DNA from: Macrotis lagotis
Lineage: Eukaryota; Chordata; Mammalia; Peramelemorphia; Peramelidae
Length of the DNA: 64,000 bases
Direction: 5' to 3'
NCBI RefSeq assembly: GCF_037893015.1
Contig: NC_133665.1
Span: forward strand, 19,567,207 to 19,631,206
This document shows positions 11,338-21,490 of this stretch, in pieces (position 1 is the stretch's first letter; each line of letters starts with the position of its first letter). Below the pieces are notes generated by a model. It was not told where the DNA came from and made no database searches. It worked only from the letters and a program-made list of their open reading frames with translations. The translations under genes were made by a program, and so were the position numbers.

Positions 11338-12039
11338 CTTTTTTAAACAGTCTTCGCAGTAATGAGAGCCCTTTAGACAAACCGATGGTGCCACATTTAG
11401 ATGCAAAGGGTTGGTGCACACATGAGATGTGAGTTCCGATTGTGAAAGGTGCTCTTCCAAATGCCCAGGAGCCCCACTTGTGAAATCAGAACAGGGGAAA
11501 TAGCCAGAAGAGGTGCAGCTTGGGAGAGCTGGGAACTGATGCAGTTTACGCACATTACCATGACATGATTGGAAATGGAGTTTTCCACAACAGGGCAGGT
11601 GTTTACAGGAAGAGAAGTTACTTTCTATACACATGCTGGAAAAGTCACTTGCAATGCCTGCTAAATTATTTCTAGCTGGAGCATTCTTGAGTGAAGATGC
11701 AGACTGAAAAGCAAACCCTGACCCTACTTGACAAGTGATTGTCCCAGTGCCTGATGAGTCTAATAGTGAGCCAGCGTGAATCAAGCCCCCAGTACCTCTG
11801 CCACCAGTGCTACTGCCGCCGCCGCCGCCGCCGCCACCAAAGTGCATTGGAGGAGTTGAGGGGTCATTAGAGCAATGAGCACAGCAGCTTACTTTAGGAG
11901 CAGGTGGAAGTTGTATTTGAGGATGCTGAAGAGGATGAATATCTGGAATTGGGGCTGCTGGGAAAAGTTTAGCGCCAGCATGAAGAGGAGATGGTACGTC
12001 CTTTAAATCTACAACAACTTTGTCCTCCATGTAATCTTT
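11338..12039 (-). CDS. MARF1: MARF1 exon 3 (large N-terminal coding exon)
   Basis: A 702-nt exon coding for residues 49-282 of the window frame, beginning [20 protein letters not shown] and ending [13 protein letters not shown]. It is rich in Cys/His pairs ([31 protein letters not shown]-like knuckles) typical of the MARF1 N-terminus. Acceptor TTTCATTTTTCAG lies after 12,039 and donor GTTTGTATA before 11,338. It contains an 8-glycine run. The open frame continues 23 codons into the intron without splicing, which explains why a longer ORF is visible. Confidence 0.95.
11815..11838 (-). repeat. MARF1: Coding GGC trinucleotide run (poly-Gly) in MARF1
   Basis: Seven GGC codons plus one GGT on the minus strand encode eight consecutive glycines after HF; human has a similar but Ser-interrupted Gly run. 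A pure repeat of this kind is prone to length change. Confidence 0.9.
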
Positions 12040-12299
12040 CTGAAAAATGAAAGATTGGGATGCATCTTAATTAGGATATGAAATCTAAAATTTCTCACAT
12101 TCCATTCAAGAGCACAAATCCTATATCTACTTAAGTAGTACTTTATCCAACAAACAAAAACTAAAATTGAGTTGCAAAAATTACCATTATTACTCAAGTT
12201 TTAAGGGACTGAATATTGAAGTAGATTAACTACAAATCAACATAAATGAATTCGATAACAAGGCTACTGAACTTTGAGACCAGAGATTTGAGTTCAAAT

Positions 12300-13030
12300 C
12301 AAACATTTACTGAGAGCCTACTGTGTAAAGAACACTGTGCTAGAGATTATCATAAAAATCTTAGATAAGATACCATCCTTACTTTTAGCCCTGTAAGGAA
12401 AATGACACACCAAATACAATACAAAATAACACATGACAAGTATATAAGAAAGGGGTCAACATACTATTGGAACTTAAAAGAGAACAACTGGATAGAATGA
12501 AGGCTTCATAGAGGTGGTAGTATTTGAAATGGTAGGAATTCAAAAAAGAGTGAAGAACATTCTAGGCAAAGAAACCACATAAGCATGGGCAAGAAAGCAA
12601 AGAAGTATAGAGCATAAACAAAGATAAGCATAAAATTCAATTTTGTTGGAGTATATGAGAGTATATGGGAATAACATTGAGGGCTTCAAATTCCAAGCTT
12701 TACTTTTTAGAATAGCTTGGGCAGAGGAGACATAACCAGAGAGATGAATGAAGAAGATTAAACTAACTATAGAATGATAGATGTGAGAAAGTGATTGCAA
12801 TAGCCCAAGCAAGTAATAATAAATACCTATAACAGACATGGAACAAGGATGGGAAATGAAGGAGCAAGGAAGAGGTAAATAAACACCAAGGTTTCAAAAC
12901 TGAAAGCCTAGGTAAATAGTAATACCACTGACAGAAAAATGTGGAATAAGAATGAGAAAGAAATTTAAGGTAAAATACATTAAATTCAATTTTCAATGTA
13001 CTAAGGATAAAATATTCTCTAGGTAGGCAG
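12300..13030 (+). repeat. L2 LINE fragment
   Basis: Degenerate L2 3' part: ACATTTACTGAGAGCCTACTG, AACACTGTGCTAGAGAT, GAAGGCTTCATAGAGGTGG, ACATTCTAGGCAAAG, ATTGCAATAGCCCAAGCAAG, CACCAAGGTTTC, in L2 order but with gaps. Confidence 0.6.
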
Positions 13031-13054
13031 TTAGAATACTGAGTGTAGAAATCA

Positions 13055-13470
13055 AACAGTCAGCAAGGATTTATTATGTATTTATTAAATGTCAGGCACA
13101 ATGAGAAGCCCTAAGGACACAAAGAAAGGCAAAAACAGTCTCTGCTCTTAAAGGAGTTCACATTCTAATGAGTGTGACAACATGAAAATAGGTATGTACA
13201 TGGAAGGTAAACAAAATAATCTCAGAGTGAAGGAACTGAGGTGGATATGGCAAGAGGCCTGGCACAGACCTTCTAAAGCTAAGTCTTGAAGGAAACTAGT
13301 TAAGTATAGAGCACATTGGGTTCAAATTCAAAGGGTTGGAATACGGAGTGTTGTGTGGATTCCAAAGCAAGTGGACTAGTAGAGTGAGATCATATGTGCA
13401 TGGAGGAGAATAAAGTATAAGAAGACCTGAGAGGTACAAAAAAGTATCAGGTGGTGAGATACTTCCAATT
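13055..13470 (+). repeat. L2 LINE 3' end
   Basis: AGGATTTATTATGTATTTAT, TGTCAGGCACAATGAGAAGC, GTCTCTGCTCTTAAAGGAG, TTCACATTCTAATGAGTG: the L2 terminal block in sense orientation. Confidence 0.65.
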
Positions 13471-14193
13471 TATATTTGGTAATTTATCAGCTCTCATGAA
13501 GATAGAATTATCATCCCTCTGCTGATATTTGATTTACGTCTAATCTGATCTGTTTCCTGTCTTCAGTCCATCATCTCCCAATACCTATAAAGATGTCTTA
13601 AGCTAGACCCACAACCAGCTTCAACACAATATGTCCAAAACACATCTCATCTTTCCTCCCAACTCTCCCTTCTTCCAAATTTCCCTAATACTATCAAGGG
13701 TACCACCCTCTTCCTAGTCACCCAGACTCAAAACCTACATGTTTATCTTGGACTCTTCATTCTGACACTTCTCACATCCATTTAGTTTGCCAAGTCTCAT
13801 TGTTTATACCTTTGCAACATCAATTCTATCCATCTTTTCTTTCCTCTGATATTGACTCCACTTTAGTAGAGGAACCCCTTGCCCTCACACCAAGATTATA
13901 ATACCCTTCTGAGAGATTGTTTCAAGTTCTCCGCATTCCAAAGGATTTTCCACTCAGTTGTCAAAAAGACTAGGTGACAAATGACCACTTCATCACCACT
14001 ACTCCCTATTCAATAAAATCCAGTCATCTCCAGGGTCAAATATAAAATCTTTTGTTTTAAAAAGCTCTTCAAACCTTGGCCCCTTCCTCCATTTCTAAAC
14101 TTCTTATACTTTATTCCCCTCTTCAATCCAATTACATTGGCCTGTTTGTAATTCCTCACACATTATACTTCTCCTCCTGGCTCCAGGCATTTT

Positions 14194-14338
14194 TTTTTTT
14201 AGGTTTTTGCAAGGCAAATGGGGTTAAGAGGCTTGCCCAAGGCCACACAGCTAGGTAATTATCAAGTGTCTGAAGCAGGTACTACTGACTCCAGGGCCGG
14301 TGCTTTATCCACTGTGCCACCTAGCGCCGCCCCCCCCT
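14194..14338 (-). repeat. Marsupial SINE with TSD
   Basis: TSD GCTCCAGGCATTTT at 14,180-14,193 and 14,339-14,352. Antisense body AGGTTTTTGCAAGGCAAATG to ACTGTGCCACCTAGCGCCGC. Confidence 0.95.
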
Positions 14339-14494
14339 GCTCCAGGCATTTTCACTGGTTATCTTTCTCCCTCTCCTCTCTGCTTCTTTGGTTTCCTTCA
14401 AATCTCACCTCAAGGTTCAACTTCTATAAGAAGCTTTGCCCAGTACTTCTTAAATCTTAGTATCTTTCCTCTGAGGTTAGCTCCAATTTATATT

Positions 14495-14650
14495 ATGTGT
14501 GAATGACCCTGGACAAATCACTTAACTTCTGTTTGCCTCTATTTTCTCAACTAGAAATAGGTATAATAATAATAGGATTGATGTGAGCATCAAATGAGAC
14601 AATAATTGTAAAAAGAATTTAGACAGTGCATGTACCACGGGCAACAATGC
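14495..14650 (+). repeat. MIR-like SINE
   Basis: GACCCTGGACAAATCACTTAAC, CTCTATTTTCTCAACTAGAAA, ATAATAATAGGATTGATGTGAG, CAAATGAGACAATAAT follow the MIR core and 3' half. Confidence 0.6.
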
Positions 14651-14744
14651 TTATTTCTTTCCCTTCCCTTCCCTTTATTTCTATCACCAACACTTAGCAC
14701 AGAGTAAGCACATAATAAATGCTTATTAAATGTTTAAATTGGGA

Positions 14745-15390
14745 TTATAGGAAGCCACTGGAACTTACTGGGGAAGGGGCTCATAGCTGAGGGGGTGACG
14801 GACTACAACTGGAAATATGAGGCAAGGAGTCCAATTAAAAAGTTACTGTAGGGGCGGCTAGGTGGCGCAGTGGATAAAGCACCGACCTTGGAGTCAGGAG
14901 TACCTGGATTCAAATCTGACCTCAGACACTTACTAATTACGTGGCCTTGGGCAAGCCACTTAACCCCATTGCCTTGAAAAAGAAAAAGAAAAAAAATAAG
15001 TTACTGTAATAGTCCCAGGCAAGAGGTAATAAGAGACTAACATAGAGGTAACTGTGGGAACAGAAAGAAAGACATATTACTTAGATAAATATAAAAAGAT
15101 ACGACAATAGATTGAATATATATGGGATATGTAAATTAGGAATTATGGTTAACAACTGAAAAGAAAGAACAGTAATAAAAATAAAGATTTGGAGTCATTC
15201 AAATAAAAGTGATAGTTGATGCTGTGGGAAGAAAAGATAATCAAAAGAATTGACAAAGAAAAAAGTGGCTAAGGACAGACACATGAGAAATATCCAACTA
15301 AAAGGATAAGAAAGAACACAAGAAAATGAAGAGCAATATGAGGTGAGACGATAACAGGGAGAGTAAGTGCCAAACCTGAGCCAGATTAAA
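14745..15390 (+). repeat. L2-like fragment split by a SINE
   Basis: GGAAGCCACTGGAACTTACTG and GTTACTGTAATAGTCCCAGGCAAGAGG resemble the L2 block that reads AGGCTATTGCAATAGTCCAGG in better copies. The SINE at 14,851-14,997 splits it inside that block. Confidence 0.55.
14851..14997 (+). repeat. Marsupial SINE with TSD, little diverged
   Basis: TSD A(A)AGTTACTGTA at 14,840-14,850 and 14,998-15,008. Starts GGGGCGGCTAGGTGGCGCAG. Confidence 0.95.
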
Positions 15391-16642
15391 ATATAATTGA
15401 AAAATGTTTAACAAAATAAACAAAAGCACAATACTTTATAGAAGATGTTAATTTGTGCTTTTCAAAGTCAAGAATCTGTTTCTATTTGAGTTTGCCATTA
15501 CTGTCTTCAAGGACAAAACAGCAGAAGAAGCAGTTAATACAACAAATACTATGGAGGGCTTGTGAAGAACAAGAACTGGGAAAAGGACATACTGGTGATT
15601 AAAAAAAAATCACTGATGACTAGAGAAAGCAATTTCTGCAGTGCTGAGAAAACAAAGAATGTGAAGGGTCAAAGAGAGAACAGATGATGTGAATATGGAG
15701 GTATTAGATGAAGACTATTTTTTCCAAGAAGTTTCTATTTCTAGTCCTGATATACTCCAGTAAATGAATTCAACCTATAGCAGTAGACAATGCCTAATAT
15801 GCAATAAAGCAGCAAACTAAATTACTGACAATTTTCAAGTAATGTATGCCAAAGAAAAACTTTCCATAGAATCATTAATCAAGATGGTTATAAAGAGTTC
15901 AATAAAGATATTTAAAGGATGGACCTGGAGAACTGAAGTTTTAAAGTAAAAAACAAGTAGCACTAATATTTTATTCAGTGAGTCTCTGCAATTCATCTTA
16001 ATTCTAAGAAAACAATTTAAAAAACCAAACAATAAGTACGATAGGGTAATAAAATTTTTGCAAAGAAAAAAATGTAAAATTGTAAAATAACTTACTAGGT
16101 GGGAGAAGGGAACAGGAAGACTATATTTGGAAATGAATAATGTAGGTATTACTAAAAATAAATTTTCTTTAAGAAAAAAAAATAAATAAGGAGTTGGTAT
16201 AACAAAGTATTGAACAGAATACAAAGAAAGCCAATAAAGCTCTCATTTTTCCTTTTCTGTATCATAAGAAAAAGACCTCAAAACTTGAGTCATAGTAACT
16301 ATAACCTTCATTTATTTTGATCTCTTCTTTTGCTGAACAATACAATGTAGAATTTATCTTTAGAGTCAACTGTTGTCATGTATAAGGGAAAATGTATTCC
16401 TAAGAATGTAACATTAAACATTTAAAGTATCTACTCTTTCACAGAACACAGAAGTTATGAAAATATACTTCTCTTTGGTCAGAAAATACAATAATGAACA
16501 CCAACAGGACATAATAACAAAAAATATATACAATAAAAAAGCTTGACATTGACCATAATGGCATGATATACAAAACAAAAAAATAATCAATTAACTTTTG
16601 AAATAAAGAATTTCCCATGTTGTTAGTATATCATATAGTTAC
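15391..16642. other. MARF1 intron, nothing firm
   Basis: AT-rich sequence. The part at 15,460-15,700 has weak L2-like wording, which I cannot support further. Confidence 0.4.
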
Positions 16643-16844
16643 CGTTTTTGGACTAAGTGGCAATGTCTGTTCAGGACGAGAAAAGCAATTAGAAAATTTC
16701 CAAAGCCATGGCTTAGCATCGCTATCTTGTTGAAGCCATTCACGTGACCTATCGCAGGGGTTCTCGGTTCCGTTTCCTTCCATCATACAACCATACAGTG
16801 CAGTTCAACATGCTTTTGTCTTTCCTTTCTTTCATTCTTCCCCC
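16643..16844 (-). CDS. MARF1: MARF1 exon 2 (start codon)
   Basis: The start codon is at 16,786-16,784. Translation [48 protein letters not shown] matches the human N-terminus (MMEGNGTE...[27 protein letters not shown]). Donor GTAACTATA lies before 16,643 and a likely acceptor TTCTTCACAG after 16,844. About 58 nt of 5' UTR precede the tandem ATGATG. The first ATG of the pair is chosen because the human protein also starts MM. Confidence 0.93.
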
Positions 16845-17244
16845 CTGTGAAGAATGAAATTTAAACATAATCTTCTTTAAAAAGAAAAATAAAAACTATT
16901 TTCTTCACATTTAAGACTTCAATAGGTTTATAGTGTAATCAAATCAGTTTAATGATCAAATTTTTAAAAATATCAAGCTGACAACATAGACAGGAAGATT
17001 TAGATACAGTTTACTAAAGTATTCTGAACACTATTGCTTGCTTGAGAGGTACTATTCATTTTTATTAATATCTTTTTATAGAACTAAACAATCCATCTTC
17101 ACTACTAAAAAAAATGTTAAAAATATTTTACCGCCATACTGTTTTTGATAAGACTATAAATCAAATCTTTCATGACTGCCTACTCATGGACATCTTCTAT
17201 AAATACTCAGAAAAACCAATCAAGAATTAAGAATTGTCTGGGGG

Positions 17245-17402
17245 GGGGGGGTAGCTAGGTGGCTTAGTGGATAAAGCACCAGCCCTGGAGTCAGGAGTAC
17301 CTGGGTTCAAATCCGGTCTCAGACACTTAATAATTACCTAGCTGTGTGGCCTTGGGCAAGCTACTTAACCCTATTTGCCTTGCAAAAAGCTAAAAAAAAA
17401 AA
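17245..17402 (+). repeat. Marsupial SINE
   Basis: A 10-G run, then TAGCTAGGTGGCTTAGTGG, to CTATTTGCCTTGCAAAAAG and an A tail. Well preserved. Confidence 0.92.
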
Positions 17403-17409
17403 ACACCCC

Positions 17410-18445
17410 AAAAAACCCATCAGATTGAGTCAATATTTCTCATTTACCTAGGTAACCCCCGACAATGGCAAAAGCAATGTTTCATTCCCAAGTTCTTTCC
17501 TCTTTCAACACAAACATATCCAACTACTCTCCTTTGTCTTCAATTTTTAAACTTTGAGATAGCTGCAAACATTTCCTCTCAGTAATTTCCCAAAAAAAGA
17601 TACTCTTTTTTAGAAAAAAAATCAAAAAATAAATTCACACTCCCATATATCTCTTCCAGGTTATCTTCCTTGTAACATGGACTTTCCACTTTAGTAGACA
17701 GTACTAAAAATCTTCCTCCCAAACTAATCTTTCTCTGACCTAATCTAGATACTAGGATTCCAGAAGGACTTAAAATTATTTATAAATCTTAATTTTAACA
17801 TTTTTACTTTATCTTAAGCTAGGGTCATTATTTTAAACTTAATTTATTTCACACCTAAGTCACATCTTTCTTTCCAACACACTGCCACTGACCTCATCCA
17901 ATAGGTGATCCAACCACAGACATGAGATTAATTTAATTAGAGGATTCTTCCAAAGCTTTAATTTTTCTGCAGGGGCTCCTAGCACAGTAGTTTAATAAAA
18001 AATAACACTAACTGTATCTACAGCTGAGTGCTGACATTGTTCAAGCTTTCCCCTCTTCCATGGGGGGGGGGGGTTCCTCAATATTTATTTAAGGATGTGA
18101 GACTTTGCATATGTGTGTATAGCACAAAGATATGCACATCTGTCAAACTATTCAAACTTTGCATGGGAGGATAAAGTAATAATAAATTTTTTTTTTCAGA
18201 TGTACATCTTCCTCTGGGGTTTTGCTACAACCTCACAGAATCTTGAATCACACAATATTGAAAGAACAACAGAAGTCACTGGTTGAACCTTTGGGGAATC
18301 TAGTGAAAAAATTAGAAAATGCAAGATATATTTTTCTAATAAAATACTGAATTCCCAGTATGGTCATTTTCCTTTTTCCTTACAGTCTGTGGTCAAGGCA
18401 GATAGTTACAGATGCTATGGTCAGAAGTACTGACCATTCTTTTTT
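17410..18445. other. MARF1 intron 1, nothing recognised
   Basis: AT-rich, with a G run at 18,062-18,073. No exon or repeat family that I can name. Confidence 0.4.
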
Positions 18446-18449
18446 TAAG

Positions 18450-18620
18450 TCAACATGCATTTGTTAAAATGCCTACCAGTTGGAAGGCTCTGGGACTACA
18501 AAAACAAATCCAAATAATCCTACCCTTAAGAAGTTTACATTGTACAGAGAGGAGATAATTTGCACATGGCTAAGTAAAAGAAAAACAGATACAAAGTAAT
18601 TCAGTGTGGGGAAGAGAACT
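18450..18620 (+). repeat. L2 LINE 3' fragment
   Basis: ACATGCATTTGTTAAAATGC, CAGTTGGAAGGCTCTGGGAC, CCTACCCTTAAGAAGTTTAC, TTGTACAGAGAGGAGA follow the L2 terminal block. Confidence 0.6.
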
Positions 18621-19136
18621 AACATCTGTGTGATCAAAAAAAAAAAACAAAAGCCTAGACCAGAAGGTACAAATAAATTTTTTGCAACATTTCATCAATT
18701 TTCTTACCACCAAAACTTTATTTTGTATCCCTATCTATTTTTAATCAGAAAAGATTCTTGTGTTCCCTATACTACTAACCCACCCTACTTCAAATTCATT
18801 GACATTCCATCCAATATAGTTCAATATTTTGACTGTACATGCTCATTTCTTTACAAGAGAACTACCAGTATAGCTCCCGTCTCAAAATCATTCATTAACA
18901 CCTCATTTACAATTCAACTTCCGAAAGGTAGAGCCAAAGCTAATTTTGGTATAATCTGACTAAACCACTTTTACTTCTCTTTTTTAAGAACAAATTCAAT
19001 TGCAAGGTGAAGCATACTGAGAAGTAAAACTGCCCGATACAAATCACTAAAACTAGTACTCTTCTCTCAAATTCTAATAAATCTTCCCTAGAAATCACCC
19101 AAAGTAAAATAATTTAATTTACAAAAATAATTGTAG

Positions 19137-19230
19137 AATCGGGGAGACTGGGTGATAAGGGTGTGCGTGAGGGCGTCGGTTTTGCGACAGGGCGGTGCGT
19201 TACGGAAGCGGAAGTGGAAGTGGGGGTGCT
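19137..19230 (+). promoter_or_regulatory. Inverted partial copy of the MARF1 promoter/exon-1 core
   Basis: About 90 bp of CpG-rich sequence in an AT-rich intron. It is nearly identical to the reverse complement of 20,245-20,330. Shared blocks are GGTGATAAGGGTGTGCGTGA, GGGCGTCGGTTTTG, GGCGGTGCG and TACGGAAGCGGAAGTG. I count roughly eight substitutions plus a 6 bp GGAAGT-type tandem extension, so about 90% identity by eye. It carries three ETS-type GGAA cores. Direct repeats AAAGTAAAATA at 19,101-19,111 and 19,232-19,242 flank it and about 26 bp of AT-rich sequence. Its function is unknown; it could be a promoter capable of plus-strand transcription or an inert filler insertion. Confidence 0.75.
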
Positions 19231-19284
19231 TAAAGTAAAATACACAATCAAATCAAGATGCTAATTAGTTGAATGCAAGAACTC

Positions 19285-19500
19285 ATCAGTCGGTTAATAA
19301 ACATTTATTAAATTCTCATCCTGTGGCAGGCACAACACTACAGTTACACAGAATGGCAAAAAGACAGTCCCTGCTCCCGAGAAGTTCACAATGTGAATGG
19401 GGGAGACAAGAAGAAAACAACCATGTATAAGCAACATACATACTAGGATAAACTGTAGAGAACCAAAAAAAGTCCCAGACTGAAGATGTTCTACTTAACA
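19285..19500 (+). repeat. L2 LINE 3' end
   Basis: TAATAAACATTTATTAAATTC, TGGCAGGCACAACACTAC, AAAAAGACAGTCCCTGCTC, GAAGTTCACAATGTGAATGG, GGGAGACAAGAAGAAAACAA. Better preserved than most L2 copies here. Confidence 0.75.
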
Positions 19501-20132
19501 TAAGGGCTGAGCTTTTTCCGAAATAGCAACTCAACCAGTCTGTGAAGAGGTCTAGGGAGGAGGGCCGAGACAAATTTCAAGACACAACTTCGATTCTGGG
19601 TAACCATGCCGGAGCCGGGGCTGTGAGCAGGCAGGGTCCTTTGCAAGTGACACTGCCAATATCTGTGGCTTTAGGACCCTCTGTGATGTTGCAGTCTGAC
19701 AACACGGAGCACTTCCTGGGCCGCCCGGGGATTTCACTCGGAATAACAAGTTCTCTGGCAGCACTTTTGCTGGCGGCGCCCTCGGGATGCGCTCAAGGAA
19801 GGATGAGGAGCGACTTCTGGCCCCTCCGGGACCCGGAGGCTCTCCGGCGAGCTTACCCAAACACACCCCGAGGGGACCCCCGCCTCCAAGCGCACGGCCT
19901 CCGGGCCAGGGCCAGCCGGAGGGGGTCCTCCCATCGCCCCCGGCCCGGCCCGGCCGCGCGGGCTCCAGCCGAGCCGCCCAGCTCCGTGCGGCAGGAGAGG
20001 CGCAGCGGCGGGCCCAGGGGTGGCCCTCGGCCGGGAGGTCCGAGGCTGCGCAGACCGGGGGGCGCCGTGTGGAGGGGAGAGGGGGGAAAGGAAGGGGCCC
20101 CGCGGCCCGCCCCCGGCCCGGGGCACACTCAC

Positions 20133-20270
20133 CTCCGCCACCTGCTCCGCCCGCGCTCACATGCCGGCCATACCGCCTCCCCCCCACCCCCCCGGCCCTT
20201 TGTTGTGATTCCCGACTCCGCAGCTCCCGCCGCCGCCGCCGAGCGCACCCCCACTTCCGCTTCCGTAGCG
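20133..20270 (-). other. MARF1: MARF1 exon 1, non-coding (5' limit approximate)
   Basis: A strong minus-strand donor GGCGGAG|GTGAGTGTG sits at 20,132/20,133 inside the CpG island, upstream of the coding exon at 16.8 kb. The transcription start is inferred to lie near the ETS motifs at 20,251-20,265; it is not determined by the sequence. Confidence 0.65.
20251..20265 (-). promoter_or_regulatory. Tandem ETS/GABP-type sites
   Basis: Minus strand reads CGGAAGCGGAAGTGG: two GGAA cores 6 bp apart, the second a good ACCGGAAGT-like GABPA/ELK site. Such sites often mark the start region of CpG-island housekeeping promoters. Confidence 0.6.
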
Positions 20271-20440
20271 CACCGCCGGGCACAAAACCGACGCCCTCAC
20301 GCACACCCTTATCACCGAACCTCCCCGAATCCTCTCCCGCCTCCCACCGGACACCGCCCCCGCGGGGCGTTCCGGCGAGGCCGGGGGCGGGGCCTGGGCT
20401 GGCCCCGCCCCTCCCGGAACTGGCGCGGCTGCTTCCTCCG

Positions 20441-20464
20441 CCCCCCCCCCCCCCCCCCCCCCCC
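20441..20464 (+). repeat. Poly-C/poly-G run of 24
   Basis: 24 consecutive C just upstream of the MARF1 promoter. Homopolymer length may be an assembly artefact; it is also a G-quadruplex candidate on the minus strand. Confidence 0.85.
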
Positions 20465-20599
20465 GCGGAGCCCCGCCACTTCGGCGCATCTAGAGAGCAG
20501 TAGCAGAGAAGGGCCGAGAGGGCAGCCGGATGTGCTTGCATCACAAATTTAGGAAACTTTCCGCTCTCTTACTGAACTCTTCCACCTACTTTTTGCCCG

Positions 20600-20830
20600 G
20601 TGACTTAGTCAGGGTACGCTTTTTGCCTTTCAGTGGCTTTCCTCTGTGACTTACTTCATGTGTACCCTGTCTGTAGCTTGCAAGCTCCTTGGGACCCAGG
20701 ACCGTCTCTTTTGCCTCTTTTTGTATCCGTTCCTGACCGATGCTGGGTCTTAAGTGCTCTTTCGAAGTTGACTTGAGTTGAACCTCACCCGCAACCAGCC
20801 TGTAGTAAGCTCCTGGGAGAAAAGGGCTGG
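20600..20830 (-). repeat. Possible L2 3' end
   Basis: Antisense L2-like wording: GTAGCTTGCAAGCTCCTTGGG, GACCGTCTCTTTTGCCTC, TTTTTGTATCC, GATGCTGGGTCTTAAGTGC. Moderate support only. Confidence 0.45.
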
Positions 20831-20897
20831 GAAGACACAAACAAAAGACCGCGCCTGGCTCCTGGACCTGCTTGGGGAAGGCAACGTGTGAACAATT

Positions 20898-21050
20898 TTT
20901 TTTTTAGATTTTTGCAAGGCAATGGGGTTAAGTGGCTTGCCCAAAGCCACACAGCTAGGTAATTAAGTGTCTGAGGCCGCATTTGAACTCAGGTGCTCCT
21001 GACTCCAGGGCCGGTGCTCTATCCACTGCGCCACCTAGAAGCCCCCCCCA
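20898..21050 (-). repeat. Marsupial SINE with TSD
   Basis: TSD TGTGAACAATT / TGTGAACCATT at 20,887-20,897 and 21,051-21,061. Antisense body AGATTTTTGCAAGGCAATG to TGCGCCACCTAGAAGCC. Confidence 0.93.
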
Positions 21051-21316
21051 TGTGAACCATTATCTAAGTGTAGGATTATTTGGAAATAATCAACAGTAGG
21101 TAGTCACTGGAATTAAGGATTTCAGATTCTTCAGCTATAAAATGAAAGGGTTGCTCTAGAAGATCTTTGAAGTTCCTTCAAATTCCAAATCTATAAGTGG
21201 GTTTGGTGTTTCTGGAAGTTGGAAGCAGGAAAAGAGGTCCCTCTCTGTTTTTGTACTTGGAAGAACGCTCAAAAAATCTATCAAAGCCTTGCAAAAAATG
21301 TAAGAAATAATATTAC

Positions 21317-21476
21317 GGGGCAACCACCCCGTGGCAAAGTGGATAGAGCACCGGCCCTGGAGTCAGGAGTACCTGAGTTCAAATTCGGCCTCAGACACTT
21401 AATAATTACCTAGCTGTGTGGCCTTGGGCAAGCCACTTAGCCCCATTTGCCTTGCAAAAAAAAACACTAAAAAAAA
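21317..21476 (+). repeat. Marsupial SINE with TSD
   Basis: TSD AGAAATAATATTAC at 21,303-21,316 and 21,477-21,490. The 5' end reads GGGGCAACCACCCCGTGGC, a slightly altered head. Remainder near consensus. Confidence 0.95.
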
Positions 21477-21490
21477 AGAAATAATATTAC

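Larger units (their letters stand above)
13540..14740 (-). repeat. L2 LINE, interrupted by a SINE and a MIR-like insertion
   Basis: Antisense L2 reading: TGTCCAAAACACATCTCATC, CTACATGTTTATCTTGGACTC, CAAAAAGACTAGGTGACAAA, TCCAGTCATCTCCAGGGTCA, GGCCCCTTCCTCCATTTC, CTTCAAATCTCACCTCAAGG, then ACACTTAGCACAGAGTAAGC and AATAAATGCTTATTAAATG at the end. It hosts the SINE at 14,194-14,338 and the MIR-like segment at 14,495-14,650. Confidence 0.7.
1..20280 (-). other. MARF1: MARF1 gene, 5' part (exons 1-7, continues off left edge)
   Basis: MARF1 (KIAA0430, limkain b1) is a cytoplasmic ribonuclease and RNA-binding protein that lowers specific mRNAs; in mouse it is needed for oocyte meiosis and retrotransposon silencing (family knowledge). 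The six coding exons seen here give 144+702+175+227+118+173 nt, which is 513 codons in continuous phase. They cover the N-terminal region and the complete or nearly complete NYN nuclease domain, which begins at [12 protein letters not shown]. The RRM domains and the LOTUS repeats (human protein about 1,740 residues) must lie left of the window. All internal exons have AG/GT borders, and the translated residues match my memory of the human protein closely. The gene faces NDE1. Introns hold SINE, L1, L2 and LTR fossils. Confidence 0.95.
19590..20560. promoter_or_regulatory. MARF1: CpG island with MARF1 promoter
   Basis: A dense run of CG dinucleotides and GC boxes (GGGGCGGGGCC near 20,387) in otherwise AT-rich DNA. 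It covers MARF1 exon 1 and about 300 bp upstream of it. No TATA box is seen, as is usual for such promoters. Long open frames on both strands here are a by-product of GC richness. In human, NDE1 also has transcripts starting next to this island (from memory), so divergent activity is possible. Confidence 0.85.

Noticed and set aside
19542-20552. Open frames of 336, 330 and 238 codons on both strands
   Set aside because: They overlap in a CpG island, are Arg/Pro/Gly-rich without domains, and cross the MARF1 promoter, first exon and splice donor. GC richness removes stop codons by chance.
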